Positions 1 through 15,000 of a DNA stretch of 47,500 bases are shown here, piece after piece. A program made the translations under genes and the position numbers. This DNA comes from Mesostigma viride. Taxonomy: Eukaryota; Streptophyta; Mesostigmatophyceae; Mesostigmatales; Mesostigmataceae. How positions within the stretch are numbered: position 1 is the first letter of the stretch; every line of letters begins with the position of its first letter. The DNA lies in NCBI GenBank assembly GCA_009746045.1, contig RPFO01001861.1:1-47500 (forward strand), given 5' to 3'. Under the pieces are notes generated by a model. That model was not told where the DNA came from, did not search any database, and worked only from the letters and a program-made list of their open reading frames with translations.

Positions 1-249
1 CCGCGCACGCAAGGGGCAACTGCACACACACGTACCACACCGCGCACGCTTGGGGCGGCTGCACACACACGTAAATACACCGCGCACGCAAGGGGCGGCT
101 GCACACACACGTACATCCACCGCGCACGCAAGGGGCAACTGCACACACATGTACACACACCGCGCACGCAACTGCACACACACGTACATACACGCGCACG
201 CTTGGGCGGCTGCACACACACGTACACGCAAGGGGCGGCTGCACACATA

Positions 250-3200
250 CATGCACGCAAGGGGGGCTGCACACACACTACACACACCTTGCACGCAAGC
301 GCACGCCGCGCATACGTACACACCGCGCACGCAAGGGCACTGCACACACACGTACATATGCACACGCGCACGCAAGGGCGGCTGCACACACGTACATACA
401 CCGCGCACGCAAGGGGCGAGTGCACACACACGTACACACACCGCGCACGCAAGGGGCGGCTGCACACACACGTACACACACCATGCACGCAATTGCCGGC
501 ATGCACACGCACGTACATCCACTGCGCACGCAAGGGGCAACTGCACACACATGTACACACGCTTCGGGCGGCTGCACTCACATGTACACACACCGCGCAC
601 GCAAGGGGCGGCTGCACACACACGTACATCCACCGCGCACGCAAGGGGCAACTGCACACACACGTACACACACCATGCACGCAAGGGCCGGCTGCACTCA
701 CATGTACACACACCATGCACGCAAGGGCCGGCTGCACACACACTTACACACACAATGCACGCTTGGGGCAACGGCACTCACATGTACATACACCATGCAC
801 GCAAGGGGCGGCTGCACACACACGTACACACACCATGCACGCAAGGAGCGACTTCACGCACAGGTACACTCACCATGCACGCAAGGGGCGGCTGCACACA
901 CACGTACACACACCGCGCACGCAATTAAGGGACGGCTGCACACACACGTACATACACCGCGCACGCAAGGGGCAACAGCACTCACATGTACATACACCAT
1001 GCACGCAAGGGGCGGCTGCACACACACGTACACACACCATGCACGCAAGGAGCGACTTCACGCACAGGTACACACACCATGCACGCAAGGTTCGGCTGCA
1101 CACACATGTACATCCACCGCGCACGCAAGGGGCGAGTGCAAACACATGTACATACACCATGCACGCAAGGGGGCTGCACACACATGTACATCCACCGCGC
1201 ACGCAAGGGGCGAGTGCACACACACGTACACACACCGCGCACGCAAGGGGCGGCTGCACACACACGTACACACACCATGCACGCAATTGCCGGCATGCAC
1301 ACACACGTACATCCACCGCGCACGCAAGGGGCAACTGCACACACATGTACACACACCGCGCACGCTTGGGGCAGCTGCACTCACATGTACACACACCGCG
1401 CACGCAAGGGCCGGCTGCACACACACGTACACACACCATGCACGCAATTGCCGGCATGCACACACACGTACACACACCGCGCACGCAAGGGGCGGCTGCA
1501 CACACACGTACACACACCATGCACGCAATTGCCGGCATGCACACACACGTACGTCCACCGCGCACGCAAGGGGCAACTGCACACACATGTACACACACCG
1601 CGCACGCTTGGGGCAGCTGCACACACACGTACATACACCGCGCACGCAAGGGCCGGCTGCACACACACGTACATACACCGCGCACGCAAGGGGCAACTGC
1701 ACACACATGTACACACACCGCGCACGCAAGGGGCAACTGCACACACACGTACACACACCGCGCACGCTTGGGGCGGCTGCACACACACGTACCTACACCG
1801 CGCACGCAAGGGGCGGCTGCACACACACGTACATCCACCGCGCACGCAAGGGGCAACTGCACACACATGTACACACACCGCGCACGCTTGGGGCAGCTGC
1901 ACTCACATGTACACACACCGCGCACGCAAGGGCCGGCTGCACACACACGTACATCCACCGCGCACGCAAGGGGCAACTGCACACACACGTACATCCACCG
2001 CGCACGCAAGGGGCGGCTGCACACACACGTACACACACCGCGCACGCAAGGGGCAACTGCACACACATGTACACACACCGCGCACGCTTGGGGCGGCTGC
2101 ACACACACGTACCTACACCGCGCACGCAAGGGGCGGCTGCACACACACGTACATACACCGCGCACGCAAGGGGCAACTGCACACACATGTACATACACCG
2201 CGCACGCAAGGGGCAACTGCACACACATGTACCTACACCGCGCACGCAAGGGGCAACTGCACACACACGTACACACACCGCGCACGCTTGGGGCGGCTGC
2301 ACACACACGTACCTACACCGCGCACGCAAGGGCGGCTGCACACACACGTACATCCACCGCGCACGCAAGGGGCAACTGCACACACATGTACACACACCGC
2401 GCACGCTTGGGCAGCTGCACTCACATGTACACACACCGCGCACGCAAGGGCGGCTGCACACACACGTACATCCACCGCGCACGCAAGGGGCAACTGCACA
2501 CACACGTACATCCACCGCGCACGCAAGGGGCGGCTGCACACACACGTACACACACCGCGCACGCAAGGGGCAACTGCACACACATGTACACACACCGCGC
2601 ACGCTTGGGGCGGCTGCACACACACGTACCTACACCGCGCACGCAAGGGCCGGCTGCACACACACGTACATACACCGCGCACGCAAGGGGCAACTGCACA
2701 CACATGTACATACACCGCGCAACCACGGGGCGGCTGCACACACACGTACATACACCGCGCACGCTTGGGGCAGCTGCACTCACATGTACACACACCGCGC
2801 ACGCAAGGGGCGACTGCACACACATGTACATCCACCGCGCACGCAAGGGCCGGCTGCACACACACGTACACACACCATGCACGCAAGGGCCGGCTGCACA
2901 CACACGTACATCCACCGCGCACGCAAGGGCCGGCTGCACACACACGTACATACACCGCGCACGCAAGGGGCAACTGCACACACATGTACACACACCGCGC
3001 ACGCAAGGGCCGGCTGCACACACACGAAAAACCACCGCGCACGCAAGGGGCAACTGCACACACACGTACATCCACCGCGCACGCAAGGGGCGGCTGCACA
3101 CACACGTACACACACCGCGCACGCAAGGGGCAACTGCACACACATGTACACACACCGCGCACGCTTGGGGCGGCTGCACACACACGTACCTACACCGCGC

Positions 3201-6200
3201 ACGCAAGGGGCGGCTGCACACACACGTACATACACCGCGCACGCAAGGGGCAACTGCACACACATGTACATACACCGCGCAACCACGGGGCGGCTGCACA
3301 CACACGTACATACACCGCGCACGCAAGGGGCAACTGCACACACATGTACACACACCGCGCACGCTTGGGGCGGCTGCACACACACGTACCTACACCGCGC
3401 ACGCAAGGGGCGGCTGCACACACACGTACATACACCGCGCACGCAAGGGGCAACTGCACACACATGTACATACACCGCGCAACCACCGGGCGGCTGCACA
3501 CACACGTACACACACCGCGCACGCAAGGGGCAGCTGCACACACACGTACATACACCATGCACGCAAGGGGCTGCACACACACTTACACACACCTTGCACG
3601 CAAGGGCCGGCATGCACACACACTGGCATACACCGCGCACGCAAGGGGCGGCTGCACACACGTACATACACCGCGCACGCAAGGGGCGAGTGCACACACA
3701 CGTACACACACCGCGCACGCAATTAAGGGACGGCTGCACACACACGTACATACACCGCGCACGCAAGGGGCAACGGCACTCACATGTACATACACCATGC
3801 ACGCAAGGGGCGGCTGCACACACACGTACACACACCATGCACGCAAGGAGCGACTTCACGCACAGGTACACACACCATGCACGCAAGGTTCGGCTGCACA
3901 CACATGTACATCCACCGCGCACGCAAGGGGCGGCTGCACACACATGTACATACACCATGCACGCAAGGGGCGGCTGCACACACCTGTACATCCACCGCGC
4001 ACGCAAGGGGCGAGTGCACACACACGTACACACACCGCGCACGCAAGGGGCGGCTGCACACACACGTACACACACCATGCACGCAATTGCCGGCATGCAC
4101 ACACACGTACATCCACCGCGCACGCAAGGGGCAACTGCACACACATGTACACACACCGCGCACGCTTGGGGCAGCTGCACTCACATGTACACACACCGCG
4201 CACGCAAGGGCCGGCTGCACACACACGTACATACACCGCGCACGCAAGGGGCAACTGCACACACATGTACACACACCGCGCACGCAAGGGGCAACTGCAC
4301 ACACACGTACACACACCGCGCACGCTTGGGGCGGCTGCACACACATGTACCTACACCGCGCACGCAAGGGGCGGCTGCACACACACGTACATCCACCGCG
4401 CACGCAAGGGGCAACTGCACACACATGTACACACACCGCGCACGCTTGGGGCAGCTGCACACACACGTACACACACCATGCACGCAATTGCCGGCATGCA
4501 CACACACGTACATCCACCGCGCACGCAAGGGGCGGCTGCACACACACGTACACACACCATGCACGCAAGGGGCGGCTGCACACACACGTACACACACCGC
4601 GCACGCAAGGGGCAACTGCACACACATGTACACACACCGCGCACGCTTGGGGCGGCTGCACACACACGTACCTACACCGCGCACGCAAGGGCCGGCTGCA
4701 CACACACGTACATACACCGCGCACGCAAGGGGCAACTGCACACACATGTACATACACCGCGCAACCACGGGGCGGCTGCACACACACGTACATACACCGC
4801 GCACGCAAGGGGCGGCTGCACACATACGTACCTACACCGCGCACGCAAGGGGCGACTGCACACCCATGTACATCCACCGCGCACGCAAGGGCCGGCTGCA
4901 CACACACGTACACACACCATGCACGCAAGGGCCGGCTGCACACACACGTACATCCCCCGCGCACGCAAGGGGCGGCTGCACACACACGTACACACACCGC
5001 GCACGCAAGGGGCAACTGCACACACATGTACACACACCGCGCACGCTTGGGGCGGCTGCACACACACGTACCTACACCGCGCACGCAAGGGCCGGCTGCA
5101 CACACACGTACATACACCGCGCACGCAAGGGGCAACTGCACACACATGTACATACACCGCGCAACCACGGGGCGGCTGCACACACACGTACATACACCGC
5201 GCACGCTTGGGGCAGCTGCACTCACATGTACACACACCGCGCACGCAAGGGGCGACTGCACACACATGTACATCCACCGCGCACGCAAGGGCCGGCTGCA
5301 CACACACGTACACACACCATGCACGCAAGGGCCGGCTGCACACACACGTACATCCACCGCGCACGCAAGGGCCGGCTGCACACACACGTACATACACCGC
5401 GCACGCAAGGGGCAACTGCACACACATGTACACACACCGCGCACGCAAGGGGCAACTGCACACACACGTACACACACCGCGCACGCTTGGGGCGGCTGCA
5501 CACACACGTACCTACACCGCGCACGCAAGGGGCGGCTGCACACACACGTACATCCACCGCGCACGCAAGGGGCAACTGCACACACATGTACACACACCGC
5601 GCACGCTTGGGGCAGCTGCACTCACATGTACACACACCGCGCACGCAAGGGGCGGCTGCACACACACGTACATCCACCGCGCACGCAAGGGGCAACTGCA
5701 CACACACGTACATCCACCGCGCACGCAAGGGGCGGCTGCACACACACGTACACACACCGCGCACGCAAGGGGCAACTGCACACACATGTACACACACCGC
5801 GCACGCTTGGGGCGGCTGCACACACACGTACCTACACCGCGCACGCAAGGGGCGGCTGCACACACACGTACATACACCGCGCACGCAAGGGGCAACTGCA
5901 CACACATGTACATACACCGCGCACGCAAGGGGCAACTGCACACACATGTACACACACCGCGCACGCAAGGGGCAACTGCACACACACGTACACACACCGC
6001 GCACGCTTGGGGCGGCTGCACACACACGTAAATACACCGCGCACGCAAGGGGCGGCTGCACACACACGTACATCCACCGCGCACGCAAGGGGCAACTGCA
6101 CACACATGTACACACACCGCGCACGCTTGGGGCAGCTGCACTCACATGTACACACACCGCGCACGCAAGGGCCGGCTGCACACACACGAAAAACCACCGC

Positions 6201-9200
6201 GCACGCAAGGGGCAACTGCACACACACGTACATACACCGCGCACGCAAGGGGCGGCTGCACACACACGTACACACACCGCGCACGCAAGGGGCAACTGCA
6301 CACACATGTACACACACCGCGCACGCTTGGGGCGGCTGCACACACACGTACCTACACCTTGCACGCAAGGGGCGGCTGCACACACACGTACATACACCGC
6401 GCACGCAAGGGGCAACTGCACACACATGTACATACACCGCGCAACCACGGGGCGGCTGCACACACACGTACATACACCGCGCACGCAAGGGGCAACTGCA
6501 CACACATGTACACACACCGCGCACGCTTGGGGCGGCTGCACACACACGTACCTACACCGCGCACGCAAGGGGCGGCTGCACACACACGTACATACACCGC
6601 GCACGCAAGGGGCAACTGCACACACATGTACATACACCGCGCAACCACGGGGCGGCTGCACACACACGTACACACACCGCGCACGCAAGGGGCAGCTGCA
6701 CACACACGTACATACACCATGCACGCAAGGGGCTGCACACACACTTACACACACCTTGCACGCAAGGGCCGGCATGCACACACACTGGCATACACCGCGC
6801 ACGCAAGGGGCGGCTGCACACACGTACATACACCGCGCACGCAAGGGGCGAGTGCACACACACGTACACACACCGCGCACGCAATTAAGGGACGGCTGCA
6901 CACACACGTACATACACCGCGCACGCAAGGGGCAACGGCACTCACATGTACATACACCATGCACGCAAGGGGCGGCTGCACACACACGTACACACACCAT
7001 GCACGCAAGGAGCGACTTCACGCACAGGTACACACACCATGCACGCAAGGTTCGGCTGCACACACATGTACATCCACCGCGCACGCAAGGGGCGGCTGCA
7101 CACACATGTACATACACCATGCACGCAAGGGGCGGCTGCACACACCTGTACATCCACCGCGCACGCAAGGGGCGAGTGCACACACACGTACACACACCGC
7201 GCACGCAAGGGGCGGCTGCACACACACGTACACACACCATGCACGCAAGGGCCGGCATGCACACACAGTATACACACACCGCGCACGCAAGGGGCGGCTG
7301 CACACACACGTACATACACTGCGCACGCAAGGGGCTGCTGCACACACACTTACACTCACCATGCACGCAAGGGGCGGCTGCACACACACGTACATACACC
7401 GCGCACGCAAGGGACGGCTGCACACACACGTACATACACCGCGCACGCAAGGGGCAACTGCCCGCACATGTACATCCACCGCGCACGCAATTAAGGGACG
7501 GCTGCACACACACGTACATACACCGCGCACGCAAGGGGCAACGGCACTCACATGGACATACACCATGCACGCAAGGGGCGGCTGCACACACACGTACATA
7601 CACCGCGCACGCAAGGGGCTGCTGCACACACACTTACACACACAATGCACGCAATTAGGGGCGACGGCACTCACATGTACATACTCTTGGGCGGCTGCAC
7701 TCACATGTACATACACCGCGCATGCAAGGGGCAACTGCACACACACGTACACACACCATGCACGCAAGGGCCGGCATGCACACACACGTACATACACTGC
7801 GCACGCAAGGGGCAACTGCACACACACGTACACACACCATGCACGGAAGGGACGGCTGCACTCACATGTACACACACCATGCACGCAAGGGCCGGCTGCA
7901 CACACACGTACATACACCATGCACGCAAGGGGCTGCACACACACTTACACACCACCTTGCACGCAAGGGCCGGCATGCACACACACTGGCATACACCGCG
8001 CACGCAAGGGGCGGCTGCACACACGTACATACACCGCGCACGCAAGGGGCGAGTGCACACACACGTACACACACCGCGCACGCAATTAAGGGACGGCTGC
8101 ACACACACGTACATACACCGCGCACGCAAGGGGCAACGGCACTCACATGTACATCCACCATGCACGCAAGGGGCGGCTGCACACACACGTACACACACCA
8201 TGCACGCAAGGACAAGGATTCACACACATGTACACACACAAAGCACGCAAGGGGCTGCTGCACACACACGTACATACACCGCGCACGCAAGGGGCGGCTG
8301 CACTCACATGTACACACACCACGCACGCAAGGGGCGGCTGCACACACACGTACATACACTGCGCACGCACGGGGCGACTGCACACACATGTACATAAACC
8401 ATGCACGCAAGGGGCGGCTGCACACACATGTACATACACCGCGCACGCAAGGGGCGAGTGCAAACACATGTACATACACCGCGCACGCAAGGACAAGGAT
8501 GCACACACATGTACATACACCGCGCACGCAAGGGGCGGCTGCACACACACGTACATACACCGCGCACGCAAGGGGCGAGTGCGCACACACGTACATACAC
8601 CGCGCACGCAAGGGGCGGCTGCACACACACGTACATACACCGCGCACGCACGGGGCCAGTGCAAGCACATGTACATACACCATGCACGCAAGGGGCGGCT
8701 GCACACACATGTACATACACCGCGCACGCAAGGGGCGAGTGCAAACACATGTACATACACCGCGCACGCAAGGGGCAACTGCCCGCACATGTACATCCAC
8801 CGCACACGCAAGGGGCGGCTGCACACACATGTACATACACCGCGCACGCAAGGGGCGGCTGCACACACACGTACATACACCGCGCACGCAAGGGGCGAGT
8901 GCGCACACACGTACATACACCGCGCACGCAAGGGGGGCTGCACACACACGTACATACACCGCGCACGCAAGGGGCCAGTGCAAGCACATGTACATACACC
9001 ATGCACGCAAGGGCCGGCATGCACAGAAACGTACATACACCGCGCACGCAAGGGGCTGCTGCACACACACGTACACACACCATGCACGCACGGGGCGGCT
9101 GCACACACACGTACATCCACTGCGCACGCACGGGGCCGGCGACTGCACACACATGTACATAAACCATGCACGCAAGGGGCGGCTGCACACACATGTACAT

Positions 9201-9758
9201 CCACCGCGCACGCAAGGGGCGAGTGCAAACACATGTACATACACCGCGCACGCAAGGACAAGGATGCACACACATGTACATACACCGCGCACGCAAGGGG
9301 CGGCTGCACACGCACGTACATACACCGCGCACGCAAGGGGCGGCTGCACACACACGTACATACACCGCGCACGCACGGGGCCAGTGCAAGCACATGTACA
9401 TACACCATGCACGCAAGGGGCGGCTGCACACACATGTACATACACCGCGCACGCAAGGGGCGAGTGCAAACACATGTACATACACCGCGCACGCAAGGGG
9501 CAACTGCCCGCACATGTACATCCACCGCGCACGCAAGGGGCGGCTGCACACACATGTACACACACCATGCACGCAAGGACAAGGATGCACACACATGTAC
9601 ACACACCATGCACGCAAGGGGCGGCTGCACACACACGTACACACACCGCGCACGCAAGGGGCGAGTGCAAACACATGTACATACACCATGCACGCAAGGA
9701 CAAGGATGCACACACATGTACACACACCATGCACGCAAGGGGCGGCTGCACACACACG
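250..9758. repeat. Satellite super-block, copy 1
   Basis: Long-range copy of the block seen again at about 12060-23986. By eye, about 250-4095 matches 12060-15960 (offset 11772, rising to 11857), and about 4890-9758 matches 16350-23986 (offset 11458 left of the retroelement and 14228 right of it). The stretch 4095-4890 has no collinear partner. Within the block, about 2980-4083 is itself repeated at 6142-7245 (offset 3162). This block carries the uninterrupted target site of the retrotransposon at 5974-5978. Boundaries are approximate because all monomers are similar. Confidence 0.8.
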
Positions 9759-12059
9759 TACCTACACCGCGCACGCAAGGGGCGGCTGCACACACACTTA
9801 CACACAAAATGCACGCTTGGGGCGACGGCACTCACATGTACACACACCGCGCACGCAAGGGGCGGCTGCACACACACGTACACACACCATGCACGCAATT
9901 GCCGGCATGCACACACACGTACATCCACCGCGCACGCAAGGGGCAACTGCACACACATGTACACACACCGCGCACGCTTGGAGCGGCTGCACTCACATGT
10001 ACATACACCGCGCACGCAAGGGGCGGCTGCACACATACGTACCTACACCGCGCACGCAAGGGGCGGCTGCACACACACGTACATACACCGCGCACGCAAG
10101 GACCGGCTCCACTCACATGTACATCCACCGCGCAACCACGGGGCGGCTGCACACACACGTACATACACCGCGCACGCAAGGGGCTGCTGCACACACACTT
10201 ACACACAAAATGCACGCTTGGGGCGACGGCACTCACATGTACATACACCGCGCACGAAAGGGGTGGCTGCACACACACGTACATCCACCGCGCACGCAAG
10301 GGGCGGCTGCACACACACATACATACACCATGCACGCAAGGGGCGAGTGCAAAAACATGTACATACGCCGCGCACGCAAGGGGCAACTGCCCACACATGG
10401 ACATACACCATGCACGCAAGGGGCGGCTGCACACACATGTACATCCACCGCGCACGCAAGGGGCGAGTGCACACACACGTACACACACCGCGCACGCAAG
10501 GGGCGGCTGCACACACACGTACACACACCATGCACGCAATTGCCGGCATGCACACACACGTACATACACCGCGCACGCAAGGGGCGAGTGCGCACACACG
10601 TACATACACCGCGCACGCAAGGGGGGGCTGCACACACACGTACATACACCGCGCACGCAAGGGGCCAGTGCAAGCACATGTACATACACCATGCACGCAA
10701 GGGCCGGCATGCACAGAAACGTACATACACCGCGCACGCAAGGGGCTGCTGCACACACACGTACACACACCATGCACGCACGGGGCGGCTGCACACACAC
10801 GTACATCCACCGCGCACGCACGGGGCCGGCGACTGCACACACATGTACATAAACCATGCACGCAAGGGGCGGCTGCACACACATGTACATCCACCGCGCA
10901 CGCAAGGGGCGAGTGCAAACACATGTACATACACCGCGCACGCAAGGACAAGGATGCACACACATGTACATACACCGCGCACGCAAGGGGCGGCTGCACA
11001 CGCACGTACATACACCGCGCACGCAAGGGGCGGCTGCACACACACGTACATCCACCGCGCACGCAAGGGGCAACTGCACACACATGTACACACACCGCGC
11101 ACGCTTGGGGCAGCTGCACTCACATGTACACACACCGCGCACGCAAGGGGCGGCTGCACACACACGTACATCCACCGCGCACGCAAGGGGCAACTGCACA
11201 CACACGTACATCCACCGCGCACGCAAGGGGCGGCTGCACACACACGTACACACACCGCGCACGCAAGGGGCAACTGCACACACATGTACACACACCGCGC
11301 ACGCTTGGGGCGGCTGCACACACACGTACCTACACCGCGCACGCAAGGGGCGGCTGCACACACACGTACATACACCGCGCACGCAAGGGGCAACTGCACA
11401 CACATGTACATACACCGCGCACGCAAGGGGCAACTGCACACACATGTACACACACCGCGCACGCAAGGGGCAACTGCACACACACGTACACACACCGCGC
11501 ACGCTTGGGGCGGCTGCACACACACGTAAATACACCGCGCACGCAAGGGGCGGCTGCACACACACGTACATCCACCGCGCACGCAAGGGGCAACTGCACA
11601 CACATGTACACACACCGCGCACGCAAGGGGCAACTGCACACACACGTACACACACCGCGCACGCTTGGGGCGGCTGCACACACACGTAAATACACCGCGC
11701 ACGCAAGGGGTGGCTGCACACACACGTACATCCACCGCGCACGCAAGGGGCGGCTGCACACACACGTACATACACCGCGCACGCTTGGGGCGGCTGCACA
11801 CACACGTACCTACACCGCGCACGCAAGGGGCGGCTGCACACATACGTATACCTACACCGCGCACGCAAGGGGCGACTGCACACACATGTACATCCACCGC
11901 GCACGCAAGGGCCGGCTGCACACACACGTACACACACCATGCACGCAAGGGCCGGCTGCACACACACGTACATACACCGCGCACGCTTGGGGCGGCTGCA
12001 CACACACGTACACACACCGCGCACGCAAGGGGCAGCTGCACACACACGTACATACACCA
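9759..12059. repeat. Satellite linker made of smaller block copies
   Basis: Between the two super-blocks lies a mosaic of shorter copies of the same array. About 10570-11050 matches 8880-9350 (offset near 1690), and about 11043-11533 matches 5545-6035 (offset 5498). It therefore looks assembled by unequal exchange or patchy conversion within the array rather than being a separate sequence. Confidence 0.65.
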
Positions 12060-15000
12060 TGCACGCAAGGGGCTGCACACACACTTACACACACCTTGCA
12101 CGCAAGGGCCGGCATGCACACACACTGGCATACACCGCGCACGCAAGGGGCGGCTGCACACACGTACATACACCGCGCACGCAAGGGGCGAGTGCACACA
12201 CACGTACACACACCGCGCACGCAAGGGGCGGCTGCACACACACGTACACACACCATGCACGCAATTGCCGGCATGCACACGCACGTACATCCACTGCGCA
12301 CGCAAGGGGCAACTGCACACACATGTACACACGCTTGGGGCGGCTGCACTCACATGTACACACACCGCGCACGCAAGGGCCGGCTGCACACACACGTACA
12401 TCCACCGCGCACGCAAGGGGCAACTGCACACACACGTACACACACCATGCACGCAAGGGCCGGCTGCACTCACATGTACACACACCATGCACGCAAGGGC
12501 CGGCTGCACACACACTTACACACACAATGCACGCTTGGGGCAACGGCACTCACATGTACATACACCATGCACGCAAGGGGCGGCTGCACACACACGTACA
12601 CACACCATGCACGCAAGGAGCGACTTCACGCACAGGTACACTCACCATGCACGCAAGGGGCGGCTGCACACACACGTACACACACCGCGCACGCAATTAA
12701 GGGACGGCTGCACACACACGTACATACACCGCGCACGCAAGGGGCAACAGCACTCACATGTACATACACCATGCACGCAAGGGGCGGCTGCACACACACG
12801 TACACACACCATGCACGCAAGGAGCGACTTCACGCACAGGTACACACACCATGCACGCAAGGTTCGGCTGCACACACATGTACATCCACCGCGCACGCAA
12901 GGGGCGAGTGCAAACACATGTACATACACCATGCACGCAAGGGGCCGCTGCACACACATGTACATCCACCGCGCACGCAAGGGGCGAGTGCACACACACG
13001 TACACACACCGCGCACGCAAGGGGCGGCTGCACACACACGTACACACACCATGCACGCAATTGCCGGCATGCACACACACGTACATCCACCGCGCACGCA
13101 AGGGGCAACTGCACACACATGTACACACACCGCGCACGCTTGGGGCAGCTGCACTCACATGTACACACACCGCGCACGCAAGGGCCGGCTGCACACACAC
13201 GTACACACACCATGCACGCAATTGCCGGCATGCACACACACGTACACACACCGCGCACGCAAGGGGCGGCTGCACACACACGTACACACACCATGCACGC
13301 AATTGCCGGCATGCACACACACGTACGTCCACCGCGCACGCAAGGGGCAACTGCACACACATGTACACACACCGCGCACGCTTGGGGCAGCTGCACACAC
13401 ACGTACATACACCGCGCACGCAAGGGCCGGCTGCACACACACGTACATACACCGCGCACGCAAGGGGCAACTGCACACATATGTACACACACCGCGCACG
13501 CAAGGGGCAACTGCACACACACGTACACACACCGCGCACGCTTGGGGCGGCTGCACACACACGTACCTACACCGCGCACGCAAGGGGCGGCTGCACACAC
13601 ACGTACATCCACCGCGCACGCAAGGGGCAACTGCACACACATGTACACACACCGCGCACGCTTGGGGCAGCTGCACTCACATGTACACACACCGCGCACG
13701 CAAGGGCCGGCTGCACACACACGTACATCCACCGCGCACGCAAGGGGCAACTGCACACACACGTACATCCACCGCGCACGCAAGGGGCGGCTGCACACAC
13801 ACGTACACACACCGCGCACGCAAGGGGCAACTGCACACACATGTACACACACCGCGCACGCTTGGGGCGGCTGCACACACACGTACCTACACCGCGCACG
13901 CAAGGGGCGGCTGCACACACACGTACATACACCGCGCACGCAAGGGGCAACTGCACACACATGTACATACACCGCGCACGCAAGGGGCAACTGCACACAC
14001 ATGTACCTACACCGCGCACGCAAGGGGCAACTGCACACACACGTACACACACCGCGCACGCTTGGGGCGGCTGCACACACACGTACCTACACCGCGCACG
14101 CAAGGGGCGGCTGCACACACACGTACATCCACCGCGCACGCAAGGGGCAACTGCACACACATGTACACACACCGCGCACGCTTGGGCTAGCTGCACTCAC
14201 ATGTACACACACCGCGCACGCAAGGGCCGGCTGCACACACACGTACATCCACCGCGCACGCAAGGGGCAACTGCACACACACGTACATCCACCGCGCACG
14301 CAAGGGGCGGCTGCACACACACGTACACACACCGCGCACGCAAGGGGCAACTGCACACACATGTACACACACCGCGCACGCTTGGGGCGGCTGCACACAC
14401 ACGTACCTACACCGCGCACGCAAGGGCCGGCTGCACACACATGTACATACACCGCGCACGCAAGGGGCAACTGCACACACATGTACATACACCGCGCAAC
14501 CACGGGGCGGCTGCACACACACGTACATACACCGCGCACGCAAGGGGCAACTGCACACACATGTACATACACCGCGCAACCACGGGGCGGCTGCACACAC
14601 ACGTACATACACCGCGCACGCTTGGGGCAGCTGCACTCACATGTACACACACCGCGCACGCAAGGGGCGACTGCACACACATGTACATCCACCGCGCACG
14701 CAAGGGCCGGCTGCACACACACGTACACACACCATGCACGCAAGGGGCGGCTGCACACACACGTACATCCACCGCGCACGCAAGGGCCGGCTGCACACAC
14801 ACGTACATACACCGCGCACGCAAGGGGCAACTGCACACACATGTACACACACCGCGCACGCAAGGGCCGGCTGCACACACACGAAAAACCACCGCGCACG
14901 CAAGGGGCAACTGCACACACACGTACATCCACCGCGCACGCAAGGGGCGGCTGCACACACACGTACACACACCGCGCACGCAAGGGGCAACTGCACACAC